A stretch of 64,000 nucleotides of DNA from Eubacteriaceae bacterium (GCA_910574915.1 CAJTCR010000022.1:20294-84293); one strand, 5' to 3'; counted from the first letter of the stretch, positions 43,507 through 53,692 are shown. Translations and numbers: made by a program. Notes: generated by a model not told the origin, from the letters alone.

Positions 43507-44700
43507 ATGAAACAGCATTTGCTGCACACGCCGGAAGGATTCAGGGATATCTATAACGGCGAATGTGAAAAGAAACTGGATTTGGAAGAAAAACTGTACA
43601 ATATTTTAAAGACATACGGCTATCATCCGATACAGACGCCGTCTTTTGAATTTTTTGATATATTTGGAAAAGAAATCGGGACGACTGCTTCTAAGGATTT
43701 GTATAAATTTTTTGACAGGGAAGGCAATACGCTTGTGCTGCGCCCGGATATTACGCCGTCGGTCGCACGTGTCGCGGCAAACTATTTTATGGAAGAGGAT
43801 ATGCCGGTTCGCTTTTGTTATAAAGGAAATACGTTTATCAATACCGGCAGCCTGCTTGGAAGGCTGAAAGAATGCACGCAGCTTGGGGCAGAGCTGATCG
43901 GCGACCCAACGGCGGATGCGGACGCGGAGATGCTGTCGATGGTTGCGGAATGCCTGCTTCACGCAGGGCTTAAGGAATTTCAGATCAGCGTCGGGCATGT
44001 GGGCATCTTGCAGGGAATGATGGAAGCGGCTGGCTTTGATGAAGACGAAGAAGAAAAGCTCCGCAGCCTGATTATGAACAATAATTTTTTCGGCGTAGAA
44101 AGCTTTATCGAAGAGCGTCACTTAGCGGACGGGCTGAAACAGCTATTTTCCGTAATCGGCAGGATCTATCCGTCTGCGGAAGCGTTTCAGGAAGCAAAAG
44201 CGGCGGCAGGGCGCTACCCGAAGATCCACGCGGCGATGGAACATTTAGAAAAGCTGCATTCGCTGCTGCTTTTGTATGGCATTGATAAATATATCAGCTT
44301 TGAGCTGGGAGTGATCAGCAGCTATAAATATTATTCCGGCATCCTGTTTCACGGATATACGTTTGGCAGCGGGGAGCCGGTTGTAAAGGGCGGGCGCTAT
44401 GACCGCCTGTTAAAGCATTTTGGCAAGGACGCGCCTGCGGTCGGGTTTGTCATCGTAACAGACCAGCTATTGGCAGCGCTTTCCAGGCAAAAGATTAAGA
44501 CGCCGATCGAGCATTCGTGCCAGTTAGTCGTGTACGAAGAGGCGTACAGGGAGGATGCGGTTGTATATGCAAGAAAGCAGCGCACCGCAGGATGCAGTGT
44601 GGAGCTGCTGCTAAAGGCGCCTGACAGGACAAGGGCGGACTATGAAGCGTATGCGAAGCGCAACCAGATCGCAAGGGTACAGTTTATGGATGGAGAATAG
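43507..44700 (+). CDS. hisZ: ATP phosphoribosyltransferase regulatory subunit HisZ
   Basis: HisZ is a HisRS-like protein without aminoacylation activity that forms the active complex with short HisG. 397 residues: LLHTPEGFRDIYNGEC at the start, motif-2-like LRPDITPSVARVAA and the C-terminal FVIVTDQLLAAL region. It lacks the anticodon-binding domain of HisRS. The ATG at 43507 lies after GGGAAAAG. hisG follows after 4 bases. Confidence 0.92.
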   Translation: MKQHLLHTPEGFRDIYNGECEKKLDLEEKLYNILKTYGYHPIQTPSFEFFDIFGKEIGTTASKDLYKFFDREGNTLVLRPDITPSVARVAANYFMEEDMPVRFCYKGNTFINTGSLLGRLKECTQLGAELIGDPTADADAEMLSMVAECLLHAGLKEFQISVGHVGILQGMMEAAGFDEDEEEKLRSLIMNNNFFGVESFIEERHLADGLKQLFSVIGRIYPSAEAFQEAKAAAGRYPKIHAAMEHLEKLHSLLLLYGIDKYISFELGVISSYKYYSGILFHGYTFGSGEPVVKGGRYDRLLKHFGKDAPAVGFVIVTDQLLAALSRQKIKTPIEHSCQLVVYEEAYREDAVVYARKQRTAGCSVELLLKAPDRTRADYEAYAKRNQIARVQFMDGE

Positions 44701-44704
44701 AAGT

Positions 44705-45364
44705 ATGGATGAAAACAGATATCTGACATTTGCTTTGGGAAAAGGCAGGCTTGCCAGACAGACGCTGGAGTTATTTGAAAAAATCGGGATTACCTGTGAA
44801 GAAATGAAGGATAAACAGACAAGGAAGCTGATTTTTGTCAATGAAGAGGAAAAAATGCGGTTTTTCTTATCCAAGGGGCCGGACGTACCGACTTATGTGG
44901 AATACGGCGCGGCGGATATCGGCATCGTCGGAGAAGATACGATACTGGAAGAAAACCGAAATATTTTCGAAGTGCTTGACCTTGGCTTTGGACGGTGCAG
45001 GATGTGTGTCTGCGGCCCGAAAGAAGCGCGGGAGCTGTTAGAGAAACGGGAGTGGATTCGTGTCGCTTCCAAATATCCTGGCATAGCCAAAGATTACTTT
45101 TTTAATAAGAAGCATCAGACCGTAGAAATTATCAAGCTGAACGGTTCGATTGAGTTAGCGCCGATCGTAGGCTTATCGGAAGTAATCGTGGATATTGTAG
45201 AGACCGGATCGACACTGCGCGAAAACGGCCTGGAGGTATTAGAAGAGGTATGCCCGCTCTCGGCAAGGATGGTCGTCAATCCCGTCAGCATGAAAATGGA
45301 AAACGAACGGATTACAAAGCTGATCAGATTGTTAAAAGAAGAGTTAAATATACAGAAAAATTAA
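44705..45364 (+). CDS. hisG: ATP phosphoribosyltransferase catalytic subunit, short form
   Basis: HisG condenses ATP and PRPP in the first step of histidine synthesis. 219 residues is the short form that requires HisZ. Motifs: LTFALGKGRLARQTLELF, EYGAADIGIVGEDTI and the PRPP-binding VDIVETGSTLRENGLEV. The start at 44705 is 9 bases after a GGAG that lies inside the hisZ stop region, indicating coupling. hisD follows after 23 bases. Confidence 0.95.
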   Translation: MDENRYLTFALGKGRLARQTLELFEKIGITCEEMKDKQTRKLIFVNEEEKMRFFLSKGPDVPTYVEYGAADIGIVGEDTILEENRNIFEVLDLGFGRCRMCVCGPKEARELLEKREWIRVASKYPGIAKDYFFNKKHQTVEIIKLNGSIELAPIVGLSEVIVDIVETGSTLRENGLEVLEEVCPLSARMVVNPVSMKMENERITKLIRLLKEELNIQKN

Positions 45365-45387
45365 CAGGAAAGCAGGGAGTATACACT

Positions 45388-46689
45388 ATGAGAATCGTAA
45401 AGCTCACAAAAGAAACAACAGGACGACTGCTGGAAGAATTACTGGAAAGAAGCCCGAACAGCTACGGCGACTACGAAAGCCGGGTCAATGAGATTATTGA
45501 GCAGGTTCGTACCAGGCGGGACGAAGCCGTTTTTGCATATACTAAGCAGTTTGACGGCGCCGACTTAAATGCCGGCAGCATTCTTGTGACGGAAAAGGAA
45601 ATTCAGGAGGCATATGATCAGATCGACCCGACGTTGCTGGACGTGATGCGCAAATCACTGGTCAATATCAGAAGTTTTCATGAAAAGCAGCGTCAGCAGT
45701 CCTGGTTTACGACCGAAGCGTCCGGCATTTTGCTCGGACAAAAAGTCACGCCGTTAAAAACCGTCGGCGTCTATGTACCAGGCGGAAAGGCAGTTTATCC
45801 GTCGTCGGTGCTTATGAATGTCCTTCCGGCAAAAGCGGCAGGCGTGGAACGGATTATTATGACGACGCCGCCCGATCAGGCAGGAAAGATCTGTGCGTCC
45901 ACCCTCGTGGCAGCAAAGGAGGCAGGCGTGGACGAGATCTACAAGGCAGGAGGCGCGCAGGCTGTAGCGGCAATGGCATTTGGCACGCAGAGCGTTCCAA
46001 AAGTGGATAAGATCGTAGGGCCTGGCAATATTTATGTTGCGCTTGCGAAAAAAGCGGTGTTTGGCTATGTCAGCATTGATTCCATTGCGGGGCCGAGCGA
46101 GATTTTAGTGCTGGCAGACGAGACGGCGAACCCGTCCTATGCGGCGGCTGACCTGCTGTCACAGGCGGAGCACGACGAAATGGCTTCTGCGATTTTAATT
46201 ACGACCTCGATGGAGCTGGCTAAGAAGGTGTCAGAAGAGACAGACCGTTATCTGCAAACGCTTTCACGCAGCGAGATCATTCAAAAATCGCTGGATCGTT
46301 ATGGATATATCCTTGTGGCGGATACGATGGACGAGGCAGTCGCCGCGGCGAACGAGATCGCGTCGGAGCATTTGGAAATACTGACAAAAGACCCTTTTGA
46401 AATTATGACCAAGATACAGAATGCAGGCGCAATTTTCGTCGGCGCTTACAGCAGCGAGCCGCTTGGCGACTATTTTGCAGGGCCAAACCATGTGCTGCCG
46501 ACAAACGGCACGGCACGGTTTTTCTCCGCGCTTAGCGTAGATGATTTTATTAAAAAATCCAGCGTTATTTCTTATTCAAGAGAAGCATTGGAACCAGTAT
46601 ATCAAGACATTGTAAAATTTGCGGAAGCAGAAAATCTGACCGCACATGCAAATTCGATCCGGGTCAGGTTTGAAGATTCAAAAAAATAG
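45388..46689 (+). CDS. hisD: Histidinol dehydrogenase
   Basis: It oxidises histidinol to histidine in two NAD-dependent steps with Zn2+. 433 residues with [51 protein letters not shown] and [14 protein letters not shown]; the two His residues of the metal and catalytic site are within SEHLEI and [16 protein letters not shown] precedes the ATG. The HisIE fusion gene follows after 14 bases. Confidence 0.96.
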   Translation: MRIVKLTKETTGRLLEELLERSPNSYGDYESRVNEIIEQVRTRRDEAVFAYTKQFDGADLNAGSILVTEKEIQEAYDQIDPTLLDVMRKSLVNIRSFHEKQRQQSWFTTEASGILLGQKVTPLKTVGVYVPGGKAVYPSSVLMNVLPAKAAGVERIIMTTPPDQAGKICASTLVAAKEAGVDEIYKAGGAQAVAAMAFGTQSVPKVDKIVGPGNIYVALAKKAVFGYVSIDSIAGPSEILVLADETANPSYAAADLLSQAEHDEMASAILITTSMELAKKVSEETDRYLQTLSRSEIIQKSLDRYGYILVADTMDEAVAAANEIASEHLEILTKDPFEIMTKIQNAGAIFVGAYSSEPLGDYFAGPNHVLPTNGTARFFSALSVDDFIKKSSVISYSREALEPVYQDIVKFAEAENLTAHANSIRVRFEDSKK

Positions 46690-46703
46690 AAAGGTTATCG
46701 ATC

Positions 46704-47984
46704 ATGGAAAAGAAAATACTTGCGGCAACGCTCTATCTCAAGGACGGCGTGCCCGTGAAAAGCGCCGAAGATTTAAGCCCCGCAGGGGATTTAAAACTTC
46801 TTGCAAAAATATACAACGACGGGGGAATCGACAAAATCTTCGTATTTGACCTATCAGACGGAGATGCGGAGCATGAAAAAAATATACATACGATCCGGGA
46901 GCTGAACCGCCTGACGGAGATTCCGACATGCGGCGGCGGCAATATACGGCGGCTCGAAGACATTAAAAAGCTTTTGTATGCCGGATGCAAGCAGATCTTA
47001 ATCAACGGCTCCAAGCCGTACTGTTTTGCGCTGGTTGACGAGGCAAGCTCGCGTTTTGGCCATGAAAAAATACTTGTATCGGTGAAAAATATCGATTTTG
47101 TGTTTAAACACAGAGAAGTGATTCAGGAAAAAATACACGAAATGCTCGTAATGGAGCCAAAGCTGATCGATTCGGTGGAAAACCTGACCGATACGCAGTA
47201 TGTGGCGCTGTGTGTGGAAAACGATTTAGACCATATGCTTGCCGTATTAAAGCGCGAGCATTCCCGCGGCATTTATGGGCAGTTTTTAAACGGAGCAGAA
47301 GGAAACGCAATGGAATTAAAGTCCATGCTTTCTTCCCACGGCATTAAAATGGATAATTTTGACCCGGCGCTGAAATGGAGCGACTTTAAACTAAACAAAG
47401 ACGGCATGGTTCCGGTTATTGCGCAGGATTACCGGACAGGCGAAGTGCTGATGCTTGCATATATGAATGAAGAAGCGTTTTATAAGACGATTACAACCGG
47501 AAAGATGACCTATTACAGCAGAAGCAGGAAAACGCTTTGGGTAAAAGGCGAGACATCCGGCAATATCCAGTATGTCAAGGTGCTGACCGCAGACTGCGAC
47601 CGTGACACGATCCTGGCAAAAGTGTCTCAGGTAGGCGTCGCCTGCCATACGGGAGCATATAGCTGCTTTCACAATGAGATCGTGCACAAGGAATATTTGG
47701 AAAGCAATCCGCTCAAGGTGTTTGAGAATGAATATGCGATCATTAAAGACCGCAAAATCCATCCGAAAGACGGCTCTTATACCAACTATCTGTTTGACAA
47801 AGGGCTTGATAAGATCTTAAAAAAAGTCGGTGAAGAAGCGACGGAAATTGTGATCGCGGCAAAAAATCCAGACCCAGAAGAGATCAAATACGAAGCGGCT
47901 GACTTTTTGTATCATTTAATGGTGTTAATGGTGGAAAAAGGGCTGACCTGGGAGGATATTACAGGCGAACTGTCACAGCGTTAA
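46704..47984 (+). CDS. hisIE: HisA/F-like domain fused to HisI and HisE (HisIE with N-terminal extension)
   Basis: 426 residues in three parts. Residues 1 to about 205 are a HisA/HisF-like barrel ([34 protein letters not shown]) that looks degenerate in its second half. Residues about 210-320 are HisI, phosphoribosyl-AMP cyclohydrolase ([46 protein letters not shown]). Residues about 335-426 are HisE, phosphoribosyl-ATP pyrophosphatase ([19 protein letters not shown]). Together HisI and HisE do steps 2 and 3 of the pathway. Whether the N-terminal part is catalytic is doubtful. It ends the his run here: hisB, C, H, A and F are not in the window. Confidence 0.9.
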   Translation: MEKKILAATLYLKDGVPVKSAEDLSPAGDLKLLAKIYNDGGIDKIFVFDLSDGDAEHEKNIHTIRELNRLTEIPTCGGGNIRRLEDIKKLLYAGCKQILINGSKPYCFALVDEASSRFGHEKILVSVKNIDFVFKHREVIQEKIHEMLVMEPKLIDSVENLTDTQYVALCVENDLDHMLAVLKREHSRGIYGQFLNGAEGNAMELKSMLSSHGIKMDNFDPALKWSDFKLNKDGMVPVIAQDYRTGEVLMLAYMNEEAFYKTITTGKMTYYSRSRKTLWVKGETSGNIQYVKVLTADCDRDTILAKVSQVGVACHTGAYSCFHNEIVHKEYLESNPLKVFENEYAIIKDRKIHPKDGSYTNYLFDKGLDKILKKVGEEATEIVIAAKNPDPEEIKYEAADFLYHLMVLMVEKGLTWEDITGELSQR

Positions 47985-48057
47985 AAAAATTGGAATAGCT
48001 AAGACCTGTCTGCATAAAATATAACAAATTTAAGTACGAAAATAACAGGAGTCCGCA

Positions 48058-48381
48058 ATGCTTGGAAATGATTATGCACAGGCAAGGAAACAATACGTAG
48101 AGGAAGTCAGGCAGTCTTTTAAGCACGTACAGCCAGAGGAATACGAAGAAGACCCAGGGGCAGGCACAGCGTCATTTTTTAAAGTGCGGTTTTTAATCGC
48201 GGTCTGTATTTTCGCTGCGTTTGTGCTTTGTGACCGGACGGGGAGCCGCTTTTATAATTATACGACAAAAGAGATTGTATCTATGCTGGAAAAAGAACAG
48301 TTCCAGTCACAGCTTGATTCGATCCGGGAAGCATGGCATTCGCTTACGGAAGAAAAAGACAGACAGGAGAAGGAAAAATGA
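48058..48381 (+). CDS. Single-span membrane protein, unknown
   Basis: 107 residues: an acidic cytoplasmic-looking N-terminus, one span (RFLIAVCIFAAFVLC) near residues 43-60 and a charged helical C-terminus. No family is recognised. ACAGGAG lies upstream, and its stop overlaps the acetyltransferase start (ATGA), so the two are coupled. A role as a small anchor is possible but unsupported. Confidence 0.6.
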   Translation: MLGNDYAQARKQYVEEVRQSFKHVQPEEYEEDPGAGTASFFKVRFLIAVCIFAAFVLCDRTGSRFYNYTTKEIVSMLEKEQFQSQLDSIREAWHSLTEEKDRQEKEK

Positions 48382-48992
48382 GTGAAATGAAGGAAAAACT
48401 GCATACCGGCGAGATTTATCTGCCAGGAGATGCATCGATTGTAAAAGAGCAGATGGCGTATCAGGACAAATTGTGCGAATATAACCTGACTAAGCCGTCC
48501 GAGACAGAAAAAAGAGCGGCAATGTTAAAAGAGATGCTTGCAGAATGCGGGAAAGGCGTCTATATCGAAGCGCCGTTTTACGCAAATTTCGGCGGGCATC
48601 ACTGCCATTTCGGGAAGATGGTATACGCCAATTACCATCTGACCTGCGTGGATGACACCCATATTTATATCGGCGATTATACAATGATTGGCCCGAACGT
48701 GACGATCGCGACCGCAGGGCACCCGATCCTGCCAAAGCTGCGGGAGCAGACTTACCAGTACAATATGCCTGTCCATATTGGAAGAAACTGCTGGATTGGC
48801 GCGGGAGTTATCGTAATGCCAGGCGTTACCATCGGTGACAATACTGTGATTGGCGCAGGCAGCATTGTAACCAAAGACATACCTGCAAACGTAGTCGCAG
48901 TAGGAAATCCATGCAGGGTCATGCGAGAGATCAATGCGCATGATGAAATGTATTACTATAAAGACAAACGGATTCCAGAGGATCTTGCATAA
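48378..48992 (+). CDS. Sugar O-acetyltransferase (maltose/galactoside acetyltransferase-like)
   Basis: 204 residues: an N-terminal Maa-type domain (MKEKLHTGEIYLPGD) followed by a left-handed beta-helix of hexapeptide repeats (IGDYTMIGPNVTIATAGHP, VTIGDNTVIGAGSIVTKDIP). The active-site His is in ATAGHP. It transfers acetyl from acetyl-CoA to sugars; the in vivo acceptor is unclear. GGAGAAGGA precedes the start. Confidence 0.9.
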   Translation: MSEMKEKLHTGEIYLPGDASIVKEQMAYQDKLCEYNLTKPSETEKRAAMLKEMLAECGKGVYIEAPFYANFGGHHCHFGKMVYANYHLTCVDDTHIYIGDYTMIGPNVTIATAGHPILPKLREQTYQYNMPVHIGRNCWIGAGVIVMPGVTIGDNTVIGAGSIVTKDIPANVVAVGNPCRVMREINAHDEMYYYKDKRIPEDLA

Positions 48993-49025
48993 CCGGAGGG
49001 ATCGTAGAAACGGAGGTTTTGATAA

Positions 49026-50060
49026 ATGGAAATGCAAATGGATTTTCTGCGCAGGCTGCCTGCGCCCGACGAACTGAAACAGCAGTTCCCCGTCAGCGCA
49101 CAGACCGCAGAACTTAAGGAACGAAGAGATAAAGAGCTCTGCCGGATCTTTGAAGGGTCAGACGACAGGCTGCTGCTTATTATCGGGCCTTGCTCCGCAG
49201 ATCACGAGGATGCGGTGATCGATTATATTGCAAGGCTGCGCAAAGTACAGGATGCGGTTTCAGATAAAATCTTTATTGTCCCGCGCATCTATACAAACAA
49301 GCCGCGCACGATCGGCGTCGGATACAAAGGAATGCTCCATCAGCCTGACCCGGAAAAAAAGTCGGATATGCTAAAAGGCATTATCGCCATCCGCCAGCTT
49401 CATATGCGCGCTGCAAACGAAACTGGCTTTACCTGCGCAGACGAGATGCTCTATCCTGAAAACCACAGGTATTTATCCGACCTGCTTTCCTATGTGGCAG
49501 TCGGGGCGCGTTCCGTGGAAAACCAGCAGCACAGGCTGACCGCGAGCGGCCTTGGCATTCCAGCCGGCATGAAAAACCCGACCAGCGGCGACCTTACGGT
49601 TATGATGAACTCCATTATCGCGGCGCAGTGCAGCCATACGTTCCTCTACCGCGGATGGGAAGTAAAGACCGCCGGCAACCCTTACACCCACGCCATTTTG
49701 CGCGGCTATGTGGACAAGTTCGGCCGCAATATCCCCAACTACCACTATGAAGATTTGCAGCATGTACTAGAGCTGTACGGAGAAAAAGAGCTCTCCAATC
49801 CGGCAGTCATTATAGACACCAACCACTCCAACTCCGGGAAAAACTACTTGGAACAGATCCGTATCAGCAAAGATATCCTGCATAGCTGCAAAGTATCCGC
49901 AGACATCCACAAGCTTGTGCGCGGGCTGATGATCGAAAGCTATATTGAAGACGGGGCACAGGAAGTAAGCGGGCACTGCTATGGAAAGTCCATTACAGAT
50001 CCATGCCTTGGATGGGAAAAGACACAGGCGCTGATTTATGAGCTGGCGGAGCTTTGGTAA
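49026..50060 (+). CDS. aroF: 3-deoxy-7-phosphoheptulonate (DAHP) synthase, class I
   Basis: It condenses PEP and erythrose-4-phosphate in the first step of the shikimate pathway. 344 residues of the AroF/G/H type: LLIIGPCSADHEDAVIDY, RIYTNKPRTIGVGYKGM and the C-terminal MIESYIEDGAQEVSGHCYGK with SITDPCLGWE. A CGGAGG site precedes the start. Which aromatic amino acid regulates it is not decidable. The DUF4365 gene follows after 15 bases without a terminator. Confidence 0.95.
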   Translation: MEMQMDFLRRLPAPDELKQQFPVSAQTAELKERRDKELCRIFEGSDDRLLLIIGPCSADHEDAVIDYIARLRKVQDAVSDKIFIVPRIYTNKPRTIGVGYKGMLHQPDPEKKSDMLKGIIAIRQLHMRAANETGFTCADEMLYPENHRYLSDLLSYVAVGARSVENQQHRLTASGLGIPAGMKNPTSGDLTVMMNSIIAAQCSHTFLYRGWEVKTAGNPYTHAILRGYVDKFGRNIPNYHYEDLQHVLELYGEKELSNPAVIIDTNHSNSGKNYLEQIRISKDILHSCKVSADIHKLVRGLMIESYIEDGAQEVSGHCYGKSITDPCLGWEKTQALIYELAELW

Positions 50061-50075
50061 AAGCGGAGGTATCAA

Positions 50076-50585
50076 ATGCAGGTGTCGAAAAGAAAAGAGG
50101 ATATCAGTATCAGTTATATTTCAGCTCTTTGTGCATACGCTGGTATAGCATATGAAATTGTGCGGCATGATGACGACAGTACGGACGGTATTTTAAGAAA
50201 ACGTATTTTGCTGGATGGACATAGAAAATTTGATGCAGAGCTGCGAATCCAATTAAAATGTACATCTTCTCTGTCACAATATACAGATCATGGCGATGCG
50301 ATTACATATAAGCTTAAGGCTAAAAATTATAATGATTTGTGCCTTCCATCTACCACACCAATAGTGTTGGGCTTGCTTATATTACCTGAAAATGAACAGT
50401 TGTGGATTCACTGGACAGAGGAAGAATTATTGCTTAGAGGCTGCATGTACTGGGCAGAATTTTCTAAAGAAGCAGAATCTGTGAACGAAGGGACGGTAAG
50501 TGTAAAGATCAGTAAGAAAAATATGTTACATGCAGAAAGCCGGCTGGAAATATTGGAACGGATAGCAAAGGAGGAGTGGCCGTGA
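50076..50585 (+). CDS. DUF4365 domain protein, possible PD-(D/E)XK nuclease
   Basis: 169 residues matching DUF4365 by eye: KEDISISYISALCAYAGIA at the N-terminus, FDAELRIQLKCTSS in the middle and YKLKAKNYNDL. The D-x-E...Q-x-K spacing resembles a PD-(D/E)XK core, which would make it a nuclease (inference). GCGGAGGT precedes the ATG. Base composition is clearly more AT-rich than the flanking aroF. Its last codons overlap the start of the next gene, so the two form one cassette. Confidence 0.7.
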   Translation: MQVSKRKEDISISYISALCAYAGIAYEIVRHDDDSTDGILRKRILLDGHRKFDAELRIQLKCTSSLSQYTDHGDAITYKLKAKNYNDLCLPSTTPIVLGLLILPENEQLWIHWTEEELLLRGCMYWAEFSKEAESVNEGTVSVKISKKNMLHAESRLEILERIAKEEWP

Positions 50586-51730
50586 TATATGCAGTTAATT
50601 TCATGGACTTGACCGTAAAAATCAGCCCGCTTGCATTTGCAAAATATTTAAAAGATACAGGATGGGAGGTATTTCAAAGCAAAAAGACGTATATAAAAAT
50701 TTTTCAGTATGAAAAAGGGCATGATTTTTTTCAGGTCATTATACCAATGGAAAAAAGGCTTCATGATTATAGAGAAGCAATGCTGAAAGCAGTTGAGACG
50801 GTTGCAAAAGCTGAAAATAGATCGGTGGAACAGGTTTTGCTGTATTTATTGAATCCGAATACGGATATTTTGAAAATCCGTTTAGATAAAAAAGACGTTG
50901 AAGCTGGAAATATTCTTATGGACGATGCCATTCGTATTTATGATCATGCGAAAAAACTGTTAGCAGCAACAGCGCTGGATATTTTGCATCCTAAAAAATA
51001 TCATCAGGGGAGAATGGATGATTGCGTTTTAAAGTTTTTAGCAGGGTGCAGATTTGGGCAGACAGAAATAGGGAGTTATGTAGTATCTGTGGTATGCCCG
51101 TTTGCAGAACTTGACGAAAATGAGGACTACAAACAATTAAGCATCTTTTCAGATGAGGAGCAATGTGCAAATTCTTTAACAAGACAGGTGACAAACCGTG
51201 TAATGAAAAATATTGCTTATATCAAAGAACAGATTGACAACGGCGAAATGAATAAACTAATTATTCAGGATGAAAGTCAGATAATCAGTGCAAATTTTTA
51301 TGAAGCTCTCGGTGGGCTTAATCTTGACTCAAGTGAGGCAGACGTGGAATTTATTGCTGAATGGTCTCCGATTGTAAAAAATGCTGGTTGTGTAAATAAC
51401 AACATATTGCTGACACATGATTATTATCAGCCAATTAAAACGACCGTAGAAAAATTAAAAGGTGCAGTAAATCGATCTACCAGAATTATCGGAAGGATCA
51501 ATAAGCTAGAATCTGCCCCGGATGTTCACAAACGAAAAATCGGAAAGATTACCGTTGTCTATTTGGATGAAAATGACAAACCAAAAACAGTTACAGCCAG
51601 TTTGAATAAAAATGAATATGACAAAGCGATTAAAGCACATGAAAAAGGTTATCATGTTGAAATTATAGGAGAAATCGCATACGGAAAAAAATCTTCTATT
51701 TCTTGTGAATCGTTTGTAGTAATTGAATAA
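50582..51730 (+). CDS. Unknown partner of the DUF4365 protein
   Basis: About 382 residues with no motif that I recognise. It begins (GTG at 50582, 7 bases after AAGGAGG) with VIYAVNFMDLTVKISPLAF and has a DFFQVIIPMEK strand and a helical ENRSVEQVLLYLLNPN segment. The last ~90 residues resemble a small beta domain (KIGKITVVYLDENDKPKTV). No membrane span or signal is seen. The AT-rich composition and 4-base overlap with DUF4365 mark it as a horizontally acquired cassette, plausibly a defence module; this is inference only. Confidence 0.65.
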   Translation: MIYAVNFMDLTVKISPLAFAKYLKDTGWEVFQSKKTYIKIFQYEKGHDFFQVIIPMEKRLHDYREAMLKAVETVAKAENRSVEQVLLYLLNPNTDILKIRLDKKDVEAGNILMDDAIRIYDHAKKLLAATALDILHPKKYHQGRMDDCVLKFLAGCRFGQTEIGSYVVSVVCPFAELDENEDYKQLSIFSDEEQCANSLTRQVTNRVMKNIAYIKEQIDNGEMNKLIIQDESQIISANFYEALGGLNLDSSEADVEFIAEWSPIVKNAGCVNNNILLTHDYYQPIKTTVEKLKGAVNRSTRIIGRINKLESAPDVHKRKIGKITVVYLDENDKPKTVTASLNKNEYDKAIKAHEKGYHVEIIGEIAYGKKSSISCESFVVIE

Positions 51731-51758
51731 TGATGTTTTAAAATTGTTGAATCGTCTA

Positions 51759-51811
51759 TTGACGCCAAGAGTCTAATGTGTTAAACTAAACGTAAGTTTA
51801 ATGCATTAGAC
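51759..51811 (+). promoter_or_regulatory. BlaI/MecI-type promoter-operator
   Basis: TTGACG (51759-51764), a 17-base spacer and TAAACT (51782-51787) form the promoter. A 41-bp dyad covers the -10: GTCTAATG (51771) ... TTAAACT, then AGTTTAA ... CATTAGAC (ending 51811). This is a good candidate for the autoregulatory operator of the downstream repressor. Confidence 0.75.
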
Positions 51812-51847
51812 TCTTTTTGATCCAAGACAGAAAGGAGGAGACATCAT

Positions 51848-52207
51848 TTGGAAACACCTAAGATTTTTGAGAGCGAATACCGTTTTTGTGAGATCGTATG
51901 GGAGCATGAGCCAGTATCCAGCGGCGAGCTTGTAAAGCTGTGCCTCGAACAGTTGGAGTGGAAAAAATCGACGACTTATACGGTGATCAGAAGGCTGACG
52001 GAGCGCGGGGTGCTAAAATCGGAACATGCGGTTGTGACGTCGCTTGTATCGAGAGAAGAGGTGCAGTCGAGCGAGAGCGCACAGGTCGTAGATCGCACGT
52101 TTTCCGGTTCCCTGCCGCGATTTATTGCTGCATTTACAAGGAGAAAACCACTGACGCCGCAGGAAGCGGACGAGATACAAAAAATTATTGATGCGTATAA
52201 GGGCTGA
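51848..52207 (+). CDS. BlaI/MecI/CopY family transcriptional repressor
   Basis: 119 residues with the winged helix of the family (SEYRFCEIVWEHEPVSSGEL, then WKKSTTYTVIRRLTERGVL) and a C-terminal dimerisation helix. Partners are normally inactivated by proteolysis signalled by a BlaR1-type sensor. The start is TTG at 51848, 8-10 bases after AAAGGAGG (51831-51838). The adjoining sensor gene is broken, so normal signalling from it is likely lost. Confidence 0.9.
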   Translation: METPKIFESEYRFCEIVWEHEPVSSGELVKLCLEQLEWKKSTTYTVIRRLTERGVLKSEHAVVTSLVSREEVQSSESAQVVDRTFSGSLPRFIAAFTRRKPLTPQEADEIQKIIDAYKG

Positions 52208-52228
52208 CAAAGGACAGGTGGTCATAGA

Positions 52229-53605
52229 ATGGAACGATTATTTTTAAAAGGCTCCAAAAGCCATGATATGTGCGCTTTGGATAGCCGTTGGGCTGCGGCT
52301 GCTCTGCCCGTTTCGGATCGAAACGCCGTTTGGACTGCTGCCAAAACAAACCGCTTTGTTTCTGCAACAGGCATATGAATATGACGAAGACCTGCCGTCG
52401 GAAGGCGCCAAAAAGCCAAAGGAAACCAAGGTATGGGAAGCCGGAGAAATAAATGCGGTGAGCGAGGGAAACAACAGGGTATCGGAACCAAAAGCCGCTA
52501 CGGTACTGGTCACCGCTGCGGCATGGATCTGGTTTGCAGGGATGATCTTTTTGTATACCCATTTGCTGTTTCACTGGCACCGTATAAAAAAGCGCGTGCA
52601 GGAGGCAGTTCCGGCAGAATCACAAGGAATACGGTTTTATCAGTGCGACCGTATTTTGTCGCCGTTTTTGTTCGGGCTTGCCGCGCCGAAAATCTATGTG
52701 CCGTTTTCCGTTGCAGGGCAGGAGCTTTTCTATGTATTAAAACACGAAGCGGCGCATAAGCGCCGTTGTGACCATTTGACGAAGCCTGCCGGATATGCGC
52801 TGCTGGCAGTGTATTGGTTTCAGCCGCTTGTATGGGCTGCATACCTGCTGTTTTGCAGGGATATGGAACTGGCATGTGACGAACGGGTAGTAAAGGAAAT
52901 CGGGGAAGGCTGCAAAAAGGAATATTCGCAGGCGCTGTTATCCTGCTGCACATCCCATCTGCCCATAACTGCATGTCCGACCGCATTTGGAGAGATTGGA
53001 GTGAAAAAAAGAGTGAAAAATATATTAAACTATAAAAAACCAGGGATTATTATGATTGCTGCCGCGGCTATCGTATGCGTGGTCATTACAGCATGTTTTA
53101 CTACCGAAGCAAAAAACAGCAGCCCGGGAGAGCAGGCACAGGCAGAAGATACTGCCACGCACAAAGGCATTGAAAAAAGCGTGACTGCCTGGGCAAAGGC
53201 TTTCTGCGACAGGGAAGGAGAAGTGATTTATCACATGCTAGAGATACATTAGACGATATCCAGACGACCGAGCAGTTTTATGCGGCTTATCCAGACGGGG
53301 AAATCAGCCGTACACGCATGGACTATTCTTATAACGGGGCAGGAGAAGCTCTGAATCAAAGCTTTCTGACTGACAGCTCCGGGATATTGGTTCAGCCGGA
53401 TACAGCGGCTGCATACTTATTAAATATCAGCAGCGACCCTTCTCTTGTAAAAAAAGAAGTAAAAGAACAAGACGGAGAAACAACGGTTACATTTATCTTT
53501 TTAAAAGACGGCGGCAGAGCCAGTGTCAAAATGGAACGGCTCTTTGGCGAAGAACACAATCTCTGGGTGCCGCAGACATCCGAAATGGTATATTACACAT
53601 TTTAG
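52229..53605 (+). pseudogene. BlaR1-like M56 metallopeptidase gene with two frameshifts
   Basis: The gene would start at the ATG at 52229 (MERLFL...), but the M56 frame begins at about 52248 (KAPKAMICALWIAVG), indicating loss of the first membrane segment with a frameshift. The peptidase motif is intact (VLKHEAAHKRRCDH, a HExxH site), as is MELACDERV. The frame stops at 53252; the extracytoplasmic C-terminus continues in another frame from about 53237 (RDTLDDIQTTEQFYAAYPDG) to 53605. So at least two lesions are present. Residual expression of a truncated product is possible. Confidence 0.82.
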
Positions 53606-53621
53606 AAGCAGGAAAAGCAAA

Positions 53622-53641
53622 CATGACATATAGCTGTCATG
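53622..53641. promoter_or_regulatory. Inverted repeat upstream of the GyrI-like gene
   Basis: CATGACA (53622-53628) and TGTCATG (53635-53641) are perfect arms, 52 bases before the next start. Possible operator or small hairpin. Confidence 0.35.
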
Positions 53642-53692
53642 ATTACTCTGTTAGAATGATACCATTCTGAAAAAAGAAAGGATGGAAATGCT

